Assembly: GCA_021808985.1 (NCBI GenBank)
Contig: JAKBAQ010000178.1
Location: 1 to 5,853 of the forward strand
Length of the DNA: 5,853 nt
DNA from: Pseudomonadota bacterium
GTDB taxonomy: Bacteria > Pseudomonadota > Alphaproteobacteria > Acetobacterales > Acetobacteraceae
Direction: 5' to 3'
Of the stretch, positions 1 to 5,478 are shown piece by piece. Made by a program: the position numbers and the translations under genes. A model generated the notes under the pieces. It was not told where the DNA came from. It was given only the letters and a program-made list of their open reading frames with translations, and did not search any database. Numbering within the stretch: the stretch's first letter is position 1; every line of letters starts with the position of its first letter.

Positions 1-591
1 GGAGCGTTCCGCGCCAGTCCCTTTGCCGCGGTGCTGATGAAGAACATCCGACTGCTGACACGTTTTCCAGGGGTGGTGACGCAGACGGTCTACCGCTCGC
101 TCACGCTCGTGCCCGTGCTGGTGATTTTGACGGGAAAACTGCAAAACAGCAGCGGGGCCGAGGCGGCGGCGCCGCTGCTGGTGTTCCTCACCGGCCAGCT
201 GGCGCTCTTCTTCATTTCGGTGATGGTGGGCTCTGACGAATCGCCGGAGCTGGCGGCCAGCGCGCCGGTGGACCCGGCTTTTTTGCGGCGCGGCGCGTTG
301 GTGGCGGCGGGTTATGCCACCTTGGTGGTGGTGGCGCTGCCGGTCATCGGCGTGCTTGTGCGCGCCGCCGTGCTGCTGCCTGGCCTGCTGCTGGGCATGG
401 CGGGCGTGCTGGTGAGCAATCTGGTGCTCGGCCTGCGCCTGCCGATCCCTCTGGTGCGGGCTGATTTCGGCAAAACCCGGATCGGAACGGTGCTGGGGCT
501 GATCCTGGGCGTGGGGGTGAGCTGCGCGTGGTCGCTCGTGGCGTGGCTGCTGGTGGTGCCGCACGCCCTTGGCTGGCTGTCGCCAGGATAG
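1..591 (+). CDS. Integral membrane protein, probable ABC-2-type permease (5' end missing)
   Basis: The reading frame is open from the first base of the window, so the gene starts upstream; 196 residues are visible. A GTG at 31 and an ATG at 37 are internal codons rather than likely starts. The visible part begins with a basic stretch, KNIRLLTRFP (residues 14-23), then shows about five hydrophobic segments near residues 34-45, 57-76, 98-120, 121-145 and 160-188. The polar loop GSDESPELAASAPV (77-90) resembles the 'GEDAPDLLASAPV' loop that I recall from alphaproteobacterial ABC-2-like permeases, as does the K-x-x-RLL-x-R-x-P start. If so, it would be the membrane subunit of an inner-membrane exporter whose ATPase should lie upstream; none is visible here. 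The substrate cannot be told. The assignment is by remembered motif similarity; the membrane character itself is clear. It converges on panC with two bases between the stop codons. Confidence 0.6.
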   Translation, partial: GAFRASPFAAVLMKNIRLLTRFPGVVTQTVYRSLTLVPVLVILTGKLQNSSGAEAAAPLLVFLTGQLALFFISVMVGSDESPELAASAPVDPAFLRRGALVAAGYATLVVVALPVIGVLVRAAVLLPGLLLGMAGVLVSNLVLGLRLPIPLVRADFGKTRIGTVLGLILGVGVSCAWSLVAWLLVVPHALGWLSPG

Positions 592-593
592 GA

Positions 594-1418
594 TCAGCCG
601 ACGGGCACATTGTCCAGCAGGCGGACATGGCCAAGCTTTGCCGCGGCGATCAGCCGGGCCGGCTGCGCCAGGGCGGCCAGCGGCTCCAGCGAATGCGCAT
701 GCACCAGCGCGACATAATCAGGCACCATGCCGGCCATCGCAAGGTCGTGCCGCGCGTTGTGGAGGGTTGAGGCCACCTCATGGCCGGTGGTGATCTGCGC
801 GGCCGCCTTGGTCAGCGCCGCATGCAGCGCCGGGGCCGCCGCGCGCTCAGGCGCGAGCAGGAAGCGGTTGCGCGAGGAAAGGGCGAGGCCGTCGGCATCC
901 CGGGCGATCGGCACCGGGACGATTTGCACGGGCAGCAGCAGGTCTTCCACCATGCGGGAGATCACCTGCACCTGCTGCCAGTCCTTCTCGCCGAAATAGG
1001 CCGCCGCGGGGCGGACCTGGCCAAACAGCTTGGCCACCACCGTGGCCACCCCGGCGAAATGCGTCGGGCGGGCGGCACCCTCCCAGCGCGTGGCCGGGCC
1101 CGTGACTTGAATGGTGGTGGCCGCGCGCGCGGGGTACATGGTGGAGACATCCGGCAGCCAGACCAGATCGCAGCCCGAGGCCTCCAGCTGGGCGAGGTCT
1201 CCCGCCTCATCGCGCGGGTAGCGGTTATAATCCTCGTTGGGGCCGAACTGCGTGGGATTGACGAAAATACTGGCCACCACCGGGCGCCCGCCCGCCTTGG
1301 CCGCCGCCAGCAGCGACAAATGCCCCCTATGCAAGGCGCCCATGGTTGGCACGAAGCCGGTCTCTCCCAGGGATTTGGTGGCTTCGCGCAGCTCGGTCAG
1401 GGTTCGGGCGATTTTCAT
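594..1418 (-). CDS. panC: Pantothenate synthetase (pantoate--beta-alanine ligase)
   Basis: The product is a cytoplasmic enzyme that joins pantoate and beta-alanine using ATP, releasing AMP and PPi; this is the last step of vitamin B5 synthesis, leading to coenzyme A. The 274-residue protein is close to the usual length (E. coli about 283). Family motifs are in order: the HIGH-like nucleotide-binding motif GALHRGH (27-33) after GFVPTM, SIFVNPTQFGPNEDYNRYPR (49-68), RPTHFAGVATVVAKLF (116-131), YFGEKDWQQ (140-148) and the KMSKS-like RDADGLALSSRN (172-183). The ATG at 1418 is chosen because MKIARTLTELR matches family N-termini; the open frame continues upstream to 1646 but that part is not PanC-like and runs into cydD. 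A GAGG lies only one base before the ATG, so the ribosome binding site is poor. panB is not adjacent. The gene is divergent from cydD and convergent with the membrane-protein gene. Confidence 0.96.
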   Translation of the reverse strand: MKIARTLTELREATKSLGETGFVPTMGALHRGHLSLLAAAKAGGRPVVASIFVNPTQFGPNEDYNRYPRDEAGDLAQLEASGCDLVWLPDVSTMYPARAATTIQVTGPATRWEGAARPTHFAGVATVVAKLFGQVRPAAAYFGEKDWQQVQVISRMVEDLLLPVQIVPVPIARDADGLALSSRNRFLLAPERAAAPALHAALTKAAAQITTGHEVASTLHNARHDLAMAGMVPDYVALVHAHSLEPLAALAQPARLIAAAKLGHVRLLDNVPVG

Positions 1419-1519
1419 ACCTCGCGGTTTTGACGATTTTGCGCCCCGCGTCCAGTGCGGTTCGTTACCGTTTGCGGAACGCCCTTTGCAGTGCGGGCCG
1501 CAGCGGCTATCTCGGGGGC
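1419..1519. promoter_or_regulatory. Divergent panC / cydD intergenic region
   Basis: These 101 bases separate two divergent starts, so promoters for both panC and cydDC are expected here or inside the opposing gene. I see a TTGACG (1430-1435) that could be a -35 for cydD, but no convincing TATAAT-like partner at 16-18 bases. No full FNR/ANR palindrome (TTGAT-N4-ATCAA) is present, although cyd genes are often oxygen-regulated. The octamer CAGTGCGG occurs twice in direct orientation (1453-1460 and 1489-1496). The role is inferred from gene orientation only. Confidence 0.35.
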
Positions 1520-3208
1520 ATGAGTGCTGAGACAAAAGCGTGGGTGCGGGCGGAACAGAAGCGCGGCCAGAGTGCGGCGCGCGTTCCAATTCTCCTTGGC
1601 ATGGCGCAGGTGGGGCTTGGCATTGGCCAGGCCTGGTGCGCGGCATATCTGCTGGCGGCCGTGCTGCACCTGGCGCCGCGCGGGCTCATGGCCGTGCTCC
1701 ATGCCGCCGGGTTCATCGGTTTCGCCGCCCTGCGCGCGGTGGCCGGCATGCAGGCGGAGCGGCAGGGGTTTGAGCGTGGCGCGGCGGCGCGGCGGCGGCT
1801 GCGCAACAGCGTGCTTTCCACCATTCTGGCGCTGGGCCCGGCGGGCTTACGCGGCAAGCACTCGGCTGAACTCGCCGCCACGGCGGTGGACCGGGTGGAA
1901 GCCATGGAGGGCCTGCACGCGCGCTGGATACCCGCGACCGCGCTGGCGATACTCGGCCCGGCGCTGGTCGGCCTGGTGGCGCTGGCGCTGGACTGGCGGG
2001 CAGGGGTGGTGCTGCTCGCCGCCGGGCTGCTGGTGCCCTTCGCCATGGCGGTGGCGGGCATTGGCGCCGGGGTGGCCGCCAAGCGGCAGTTCATCGCCCT
2101 CACGCGGCTGCAAACCCGCTTTTTGGACCGTATTCGCGGCATTTCCACCATCGTTCTGGCCGGGCGCGCGGCCGATGAGGCGCGCGCCCTGGCGGCGGCG
2201 GCGCACGAATTGCGCCAGCGCACCATGCGCGTGCTGCGCGTGGCGTTTCTCTCCTCCACGGCGCTGGACCTGGCGGCCGCCGCCGCGCTGGTTGTCATCG
2301 TTGTGCGTTTCGCCGGGCCGCTGCGCCACGACCCCGCCCTGGCGCCCACCGCCCTGTTCATTTTGCTGCTGGTGCCCGAGTTTTTCGCGCCGCTGCGCAA
2401 CTTCTCCGCCGTGTATGCCGACCGCATGGCCGCCGAGGCCGTGGCCGATGCGTTTTGCGCGCTGCCGGTGCCGCCTGCCCCGGTGCCCGCCGCGGATATA
2501 CGCAGCGTCGCCGCGCATGGGCTCACCCTGGCGTTCGAGGATGTCTCCTTCACCTGGGATACCGCCCGCGGCCCGGTGCTGGAGCATCTTTCCTTCCGCG
2601 CCGTCAGCGGCGAGATATTGCTGCTCACCGGCGCGTCCGGCGCGGGGAAGTCCACCATCATGGATCTCATCCTCGGCTTCATCACACCGGATTCCGGTCG
2701 TGTGACCATCAACAGCGTTGACCTGCCGGTGCTGGTCCCCGCCGCGCGCACCAAGATGCTGGGCTGGATCGGCCAGAAGCCGATGATTTTCGCCGGCACC
2801 ATCGAGGAGAACATCCGCTTCGCCCGGCCCGAGGCCGCGGACGAGGATGTTGCCGAGGCCATCCGCAACGCGCAGCTCTCAGCGCTGGTCGACTCTCTCC
2901 CCGAGGGGATCAAGACTCCGCTGGGCGAGGGAGGCTTTGGCCTCTCCGGCGGGCAGGCCCAGCGCATCGCCATCGCCCGCGCTTTTTTAAAGGACGCGCC
3001 GCTGCTGCTGCTCGACGAGCCGACCGCCCATCTCGACCCCGCGGTGGAGCGCGACGTGCTGGAGAGCATCAAGCGTCTGGCCAGCGGGCGCACGGTCATC
3101 ATGGCCACGCATTCGGCCATCGCCGTGGAGTTCGCGCGCAATTCCGGGGCCAAGCGGCTGGATCTGGATTCGCTGCGCCATGCGCGCCATCGTGAGGTAC
3201 TGGCATGA
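1520..3208 (+). CDS. cydD: Cytochrome bd assembly ABC exporter, subunit CydD
   Basis: CydD is one half of the CydDC heterodimeric inner-membrane ABC transporter required to assemble cytochrome bd oxidase; thiol (cysteine/glutathione) export and haem transport have both been proposed. The protein has 562 residues (E. coli 588). The membrane domain (about 20-300) carries CydD-typical stretches: FLDRIRGIST (201-210), LRQRTMRVLRVAFLSS (231-246) and PEFFAPLRNFSAVY (286-299). The ATPase domain follows: Walker A GASGAGKST (371-379), Q-loop Q419, signature LSGGQ (475-479), Walker B LLLLDEP (495-501) with D499 and catalytic E500, D-loop H-L-D (504-506) and switch H531. All catalytic residues are present. 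The ATG at 1520 is preferred over Met28 because its N-terminus lines up with E. coli CydD up to the shared QAW; a GGGGG one base upstream is a weak ribosome site. Only about 30 residues follow the switch His, shorter than usual. Its stop overlaps the cydC start. Confidence 0.93.
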   Translation: MSAETKAWVRAEQKRGQSAARVPILLGMAQVGLGIGQAWCAAYLLAAVLHLAPRGLMAVLHAAGFIGFAALRAVAGMQAERQGFERGAAARRRLRNSVLSTILALGPAGLRGKHSAELAATAVDRVEAMEGLHARWIPATALAILGPALVGLVALALDWRAGVVLLAAGLLVPFAMAVAGIGAGVAAKRQFIALTRLQTRFLDRIRGISTIVLAGRAADEARALAAAAHELRQRTMRVLRVAFLSSTALDLAAAAALVVIVVRFAGPLRHDPALAPTALFILLLVPEFFAPLRNFSAVYADRMAAEAVADAFCALPVPPAPVPAADIRSVAAHGLTLAFEDVSFTWDTARGPVLEHLSFRAVSGEILLLTGASGAGKSTIMDLILGFITPDSGRVTINSVDLPVLVPAARTKMLGWIGQKPMIFAGTIEENIRFARPEAADEDVAEAIRNAQLSALVDSLPEGIKTPLGEGGFGLSGGQAQRIAIARAFLKDAPLLLLDEPTAHLDPAVERDVLESIKRLASGRTVIMATHSAIAVEFARNSGAKRLDLDSLRHARHREVLA

Positions 3209-4833
3209 ACCCGGTGTCACGCATTTTCCTGTTGTGGGGCCGCCAGGCGGGCTGGATGATATTCGGCGCCGTGCTGTTCCTGGCGGCGCTGGCGGCCGGG
3301 CTGGCGCTCATGGGGGCTTCGGGGCGCTATATCGCGTTCGCGCTGCTGGGCGGCGGCGTGCTGGTGCCGGCGGTGCTGCAATATATCGGCGCGGCGCGGG
3401 TCGTGCTGCGGTATCTGGAGCGCGTGTTCACGCATGAGGCGATGTTCCGCGCCCTGGCGGGCTTGCGCATCTGGCTGTTCACCGGCCTCGCGCGCAGCGC
3501 GGCCGGCGGGCTTGGCTATCGCCGCGCGGGAGATGCCCTGGCCCGGCTGGTCAACGATGTCGACGCGCTGGACGGCCTGTTTCTCCGTATTTTCCTGCCC
3601 CTGCTGGGCGCGGTGCTGCTGGCCCCCGTGCTGGCGGTGCTGCTTTGGCGCGAGCAGCCATGGGCGCTGGCGGTGCTGCTGCCGTTCGGCTTTGTCGCTT
3701 TTTACCTGCCCGCGCTGGCGGCCCGCGCGGCGGGACGAAACGGCGCGCGCGCCGGGCTTGCCATGTCTGGCCTGCGCAGCGCCGCGCTGGATGCGCTCTC
3801 CGGCCTGCGGGAAGTGAAAATCTATGCCGCCGAGGGGCGGATGCTGGCTGCCGTGCAGGCGCGTGAGGCATCCTATCTGGCGGCGCAGCGCGAGCTGGTG
3901 AAGCAGACCAGCGCGCTCAACGCGCGGGCGTTTCTCGTGGCGCAGGCCGGGTTGCTGCTGGCCATGCTGGCCGGCCTCGCCGGCGCGCCGGTTTTCACCG
4001 TCATCACGGTTTTCGTGCTCATCACCGTGTTTGAGACCGTGCTCGGCCTGCCGCGCGCCGGCGTGCTCTATGGGCAGGCGCGCGCCGCCGCCGCCCGGGT
4101 GGTGGAGGCCGCAACCGCCCTGCCGGCGGTGGCCGACCCGCCAGCCCCCGCGCCGATGCCGGCTGGCAATTCGGTGGCATTCGAGCATGTCAGCTTCCGC
4201 TATGCGGATAACCTGCCCTTTGTGTTCGAAAATCTTTCGCTGCAGCTGCCCGCCGGGTCGCGCACCGCCATCCTGGGGCCCTCAGGTGCGGGCAAATCCA
4301 CCATCGCCGCGCTGCTGCTCAAGCTTGTGTCACCGTTGAGCGGGCAGATACGCCTGGGCGCCGCCGACCTTGCCACGCTGCCCTCTGAGGCGGTGCGCCA
4401 CCGGATCGCCTATCTCGGCCAGACCACGCATTTGTTCGCCGACACCATCCGCAACAATCTGCGCCTGGGCGACCCCACGGCGAGTGAGGAAAAACTATGG
4501 GCCGCGCTGGAGGCGGCGCAGCTGGCGCAGACCGTGATGGGCTTGCCCGAGGGGCTGGATACATGGCTGGGCGAGGGCGGGCAAAATCTCTCCGGCGGGC
4601 AGGGGCGGCGCCTGGCGCTGGCGCGCACATTGCTCTGCGAGGCGCCGATTCTGCTGCTGGATGAACCCTGCGCCGGGCTGGACGCCGATACCGAGAGCGA
4701 GTTCATGAAAGTGCTCAACACCGCGACGCAGGGCCGCACGGTGGTGCTCATCGCCCACCGCCTCACCGGCGTGGAACAGCTGGACCGTATCTGGCGCCTG
4801 GCCGGCGGCGTGCTGATGCCGGCGGCGGGCTGA
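3205..4833 (+). CDS. cydC: Cytochrome bd assembly ABC exporter, subunit CydC
   Basis: This is the partner half-transporter of CydD, 542 residues (E. coli 573). It starts inside the cydD stop (ATGA, 3205-3208), with GTGAGG at 3192-3197 as ribosome site, so translational coupling is likely. The membrane domain has hydrophobic segments near 17-37, 43-61, 128-147, 152-172, 242-260 and 263-280. The stretch ARVVLRYLERVFTHEAMFR (64-82) aligns with the E. coli CydC region containing R81 and haem-ligand H85, here R73 and H77; the following GYRRAGDALARLVNDVDALD (104-123) is also CydC-like. The ATPase domain has Walker A GPSGAGKST (358-366), Q406, LSGGQ (462-466), Walker B with D486 and catalytic E487, and switch H518. 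LGEGGQNLSGGQGRRLALAR is close to the E. coli counterpart. The protein ends 24 residues after H518, without the usual C-terminal tail. cydAB must lie elsewhere if present. Confidence 0.93.
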   Translation: MNPVSRIFLLWGRQAGWMIFGAVLFLAALAAGLALMGASGRYIAFALLGGGVLVPAVLQYIGAARVVLRYLERVFTHEAMFRALAGLRIWLFTGLARSAAGGLGYRRAGDALARLVNDVDALDGLFLRIFLPLLGAVLLAPVLAVLLWREQPWALAVLLPFGFVAFYLPALAARAAGRNGARAGLAMSGLRSAALDALSGLREVKIYAAEGRMLAAVQAREASYLAAQRELVKQTSALNARAFLVAQAGLLLAMLAGLAGAPVFTVITVFVLITVFETVLGLPRAGVLYGQARAAAARVVEAATALPAVADPPAPAPMPAGNSVAFEHVSFRYADNLPFVFENLSLQLPAGSRTAILGPSGAGKSTIAALLLKLVSPLSGQIRLGAADLATLPSEAVRHRIAYLGQTTHLFADTIRNNLRLGDPTASEEKLWAALEAAQLAQTVMGLPEGLDTWLGEGGQNLSGGQGRRLALARTLLCEAPILLLDEPCAGLDADTESEFMKVLNTATQGRTVVLIAHRLTGVEQLDRIWRLAGGVLMPAAG

Positions 4834-4838
4834 ACCGG

Positions 4839-4864
4839 GCGCGCGGAAAAATCTTGAAGCGCGC
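4839..4864. repeat. GCGCGC inverted repeat after cydC
   Basis: GCGCGC at 4839-4844 is repeated at 4859-4864 and, being self-complementary, can form a 6-bp stem with a 14-base loop containing the CTTGAA of the ibpA promoter. The run after the stem is A6T3, not a T-tract, so it is a poor intrinsic terminator for cydDC. Short GC repeats are common in such DNA, so this may be chance. Confidence 0.3.
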
Positions 4865-4881
4865 AAAAAATTTCCTATAAT
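4853..4881 (+). promoter_or_regulatory. Heat-shock-type (RpoH-like) promoter of ibpA, overlapping a sigma70-like -10
   Basis: CTTGAA (4853-4858) and CCTATAAT (4874-4881) fit the alphaproteobacterial RpoH form CTTG-N17-CYTATNT, with exactly 17 bases between CTTG and CCTAT and one mismatch in the last T. The same bases give a perfect housekeeping -10, TATAAT (4876-4881), 16 bases after TTGAAG. The predicted transcription start is about 4886-4889, at the foot of the first leader hairpin. The promoter begins 20 bases after the cydC stop. The consensus is known; use of this site is inferred. Confidence 0.72.
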
Positions 4882-4885
4882 ATGC

Positions 4886-4990
4886 ATTGCCTGAATGCCT
4901 CACCGAGGGTTCGGGCAATCGCCTAACCGGCTTGCCAGATGGAGGCCGGGTATCTGTTTAACCTTGCTTTTTTCAGGAGGTTTCCTCATG
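4886..4990 (+). promoter_or_regulatory. ROSE-type RNA thermometer in the ibpA 5' leader
   Basis: The roughly 100-nt leader can be drawn as three hairpins. Hairpin I pairs 4886-4895 with 4910-4919 (10 pairs, one G-U) and has an inner CCUC/GAGG stem (4898-4901 with 4905-4908). Hairpin II pairs 4927-4936 with 4941-4949 around an AGAU loop, with G4934 bulged. Hairpin III masks the ribosome site: AACCUU (4960-4965) and CU (4967-4968) pair with AGGAGGUU (4975-4982), leaving G4966 bulged. A UUGCU opposite the Shine-Dalgarno with an unpaired or G-G paired guanine is the diagnostic feature of ROSE elements, which block translation of small heat-shock genes at low temperature and melt on heating. Length, position, partner gene and promoter type all fit. 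The folding was done by hand and no energies were computed. Confidence 0.82.
4975..4980 (+). promoter_or_regulatory. ibpA ribosome binding site AGGAGG
   Basis: This is a perfect AGGAGG seven bases before the ATG at 4988, and it decides the start over the upstream in-frame ATG at 4895, which lies in the structured leader. A strong Shine-Dalgarno held in weak pairing is what a translational thermometer needs. It is complementary both to the upstream CUUGCU (4963-4968) and to CCUC (4984-4987) just before the start codon. Confidence 0.9.
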
Positions 4991-5443
4991 ACTTATGATT
5001 TCACGCCCTTATTCCGCACCGCGATCGGCTTTGACCGTCTGGCCCGTCTGGCCGACACCATCCCGCAGGACGCGGCAAGCTACCCCCCGTACAATATCGA
5101 GAAAACCGGCGAAGAATCCTACCGCCTCACCCTCGCGGTGGCGGGTTTTCCGGCTGAGGATATCGAGCTTACGGTGAAGGATAACGCGCTCATCGTCGCC
5201 GGCCGTTTGAGCGAAAGCGCGGCGAAGGGGGAGTTCCTGCATCGCGGCATCGCGGCGCGCGCGTTCACCCGGCGCTTCGTGCTGGCTGACCATATGGTAG
5301 TGGAAGGCGCTGATATCGCCAACGGGCTTTTGCATGTGTCGATCAAGCGCGTGGTACCGGAATCGGCGAAGCCGCGCCGCATCACGGTTGTTGACACATC
5401 GCAGGCACGCAACGCCACGGCGGAACTGCCGCACGCCGCGTAA
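4988..5443 (+). CDS. ibpA: Small heat-shock protein, IbpA class (Hsp20 / alpha-crystallin domain)
   Basis: This is a cytoplasmic ATP-independent holdase that binds unfolding proteins and passes them to the DnaK/ClpB refolding machinery. The protein has 151 residues. The N-terminus, with F-x-P-L-F-R-x-AIGFDRL (5-18) and YPPYNIE (32-38), is very like E. coli IbpA (LSPLYRSAIGFDRL, GYPPYNVE). The alpha-crystallin domain spans about 35-125, with LTLAVAGFPAEDIELTV (47-63), GIAARAFTRRF (87-97) and the family motif A-x-x-x-N-G-L-L (108-115). PRRITV (129-134) gives the C-terminal I-x-V motif used for oligomer assembly, followed by a 17-residue tail. The start at 4988 follows a perfect AGGAGG and gives the IbpA-like N-terminus. 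The gene appears to be its own transcription unit, with a heat-shock-like promoter, a ROSE-type leader and a terminator directly after it. Class A identity is seen directly; temperature control is inferred. Confidence 0.95.
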   Translation: MTYDFTPLFRTAIGFDRLARLADTIPQDAASYPPYNIEKTGEESYRLTLAVAGFPAEDIELTVKDNALIVAGRLSESAAKGEFLHRGIAARAFTRRFVLADHMVVEGADIANGLLHVSIKRVVPESAKPRRITVVDTSQARNATAELPHAA

Positions 5444-5451
5444 TGGGCGTG

Positions 5452-5478
5452 GAGGGGGCTTTTAGCCCCCTCTATTTT
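5452..5478 (+). terminator. Intrinsic terminator of ibpA
   Basis: GAGGGGGCT (5452-5460) and AGCCCCCTC (5464-5472) form a perfect 9-bp stem with a TTT loop, followed by TATTTT. It lies nine bases after the ibpA stop codon. On the opposite strand the hairpin is not followed by a T-run, so it should terminate mainly the + strand. The last base of the stem is also the last base of the stop codon of the convergent gene. Confidence 0.9.

Noticed and set aside
1430..1443. Possible FNR/ANR box beginning TTGAC upstream of cydD
   Set aside because: The second half-site (ATCAA) is absent at the required spacing, so only a half match remains.
1453..1496. Direct repeat CAGTGCGG (1453-1460 and 1489-1496), as possible regulator sites between panC and cydD
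   Set aside because: An 8-base repeat in 100 bases of GC-rich DNA is not rare, a near copy occurs inside cydD, and the octamer is not a site I recognise.
1419..1646. Longer panC frame starting at 1646
   Set aside because: The extra 76 residues are not PanC-like and would run into the divergent cydD gene; MKIARTLTELR at 1418 matches family starts.
1507..3153. A 548-codon open frame on the - strand across cydD
   Set aside because: It lies wholly opposite a gene with complete CydD motifs. Its product is rich in Ser, Arg and Ala with no recognisable domain, as expected from the antisense of GC-rich codons.
3217..4188. A 323-codon open frame on the - strand across cydC
   Set aside because: Low-complexity product rich in Gln, Arg, Gly and His, opposite a well-supported gene; a GC-rich shadow.
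4895..4987. Upstream in-frame ATG at 4895 giving an ibpA product 31 residues longer
   Set aside because: It lies within leader hairpin I, has no ribosome site, and the extra residues do not look like an IbpA N-terminus; AGGAGG points to 4988.
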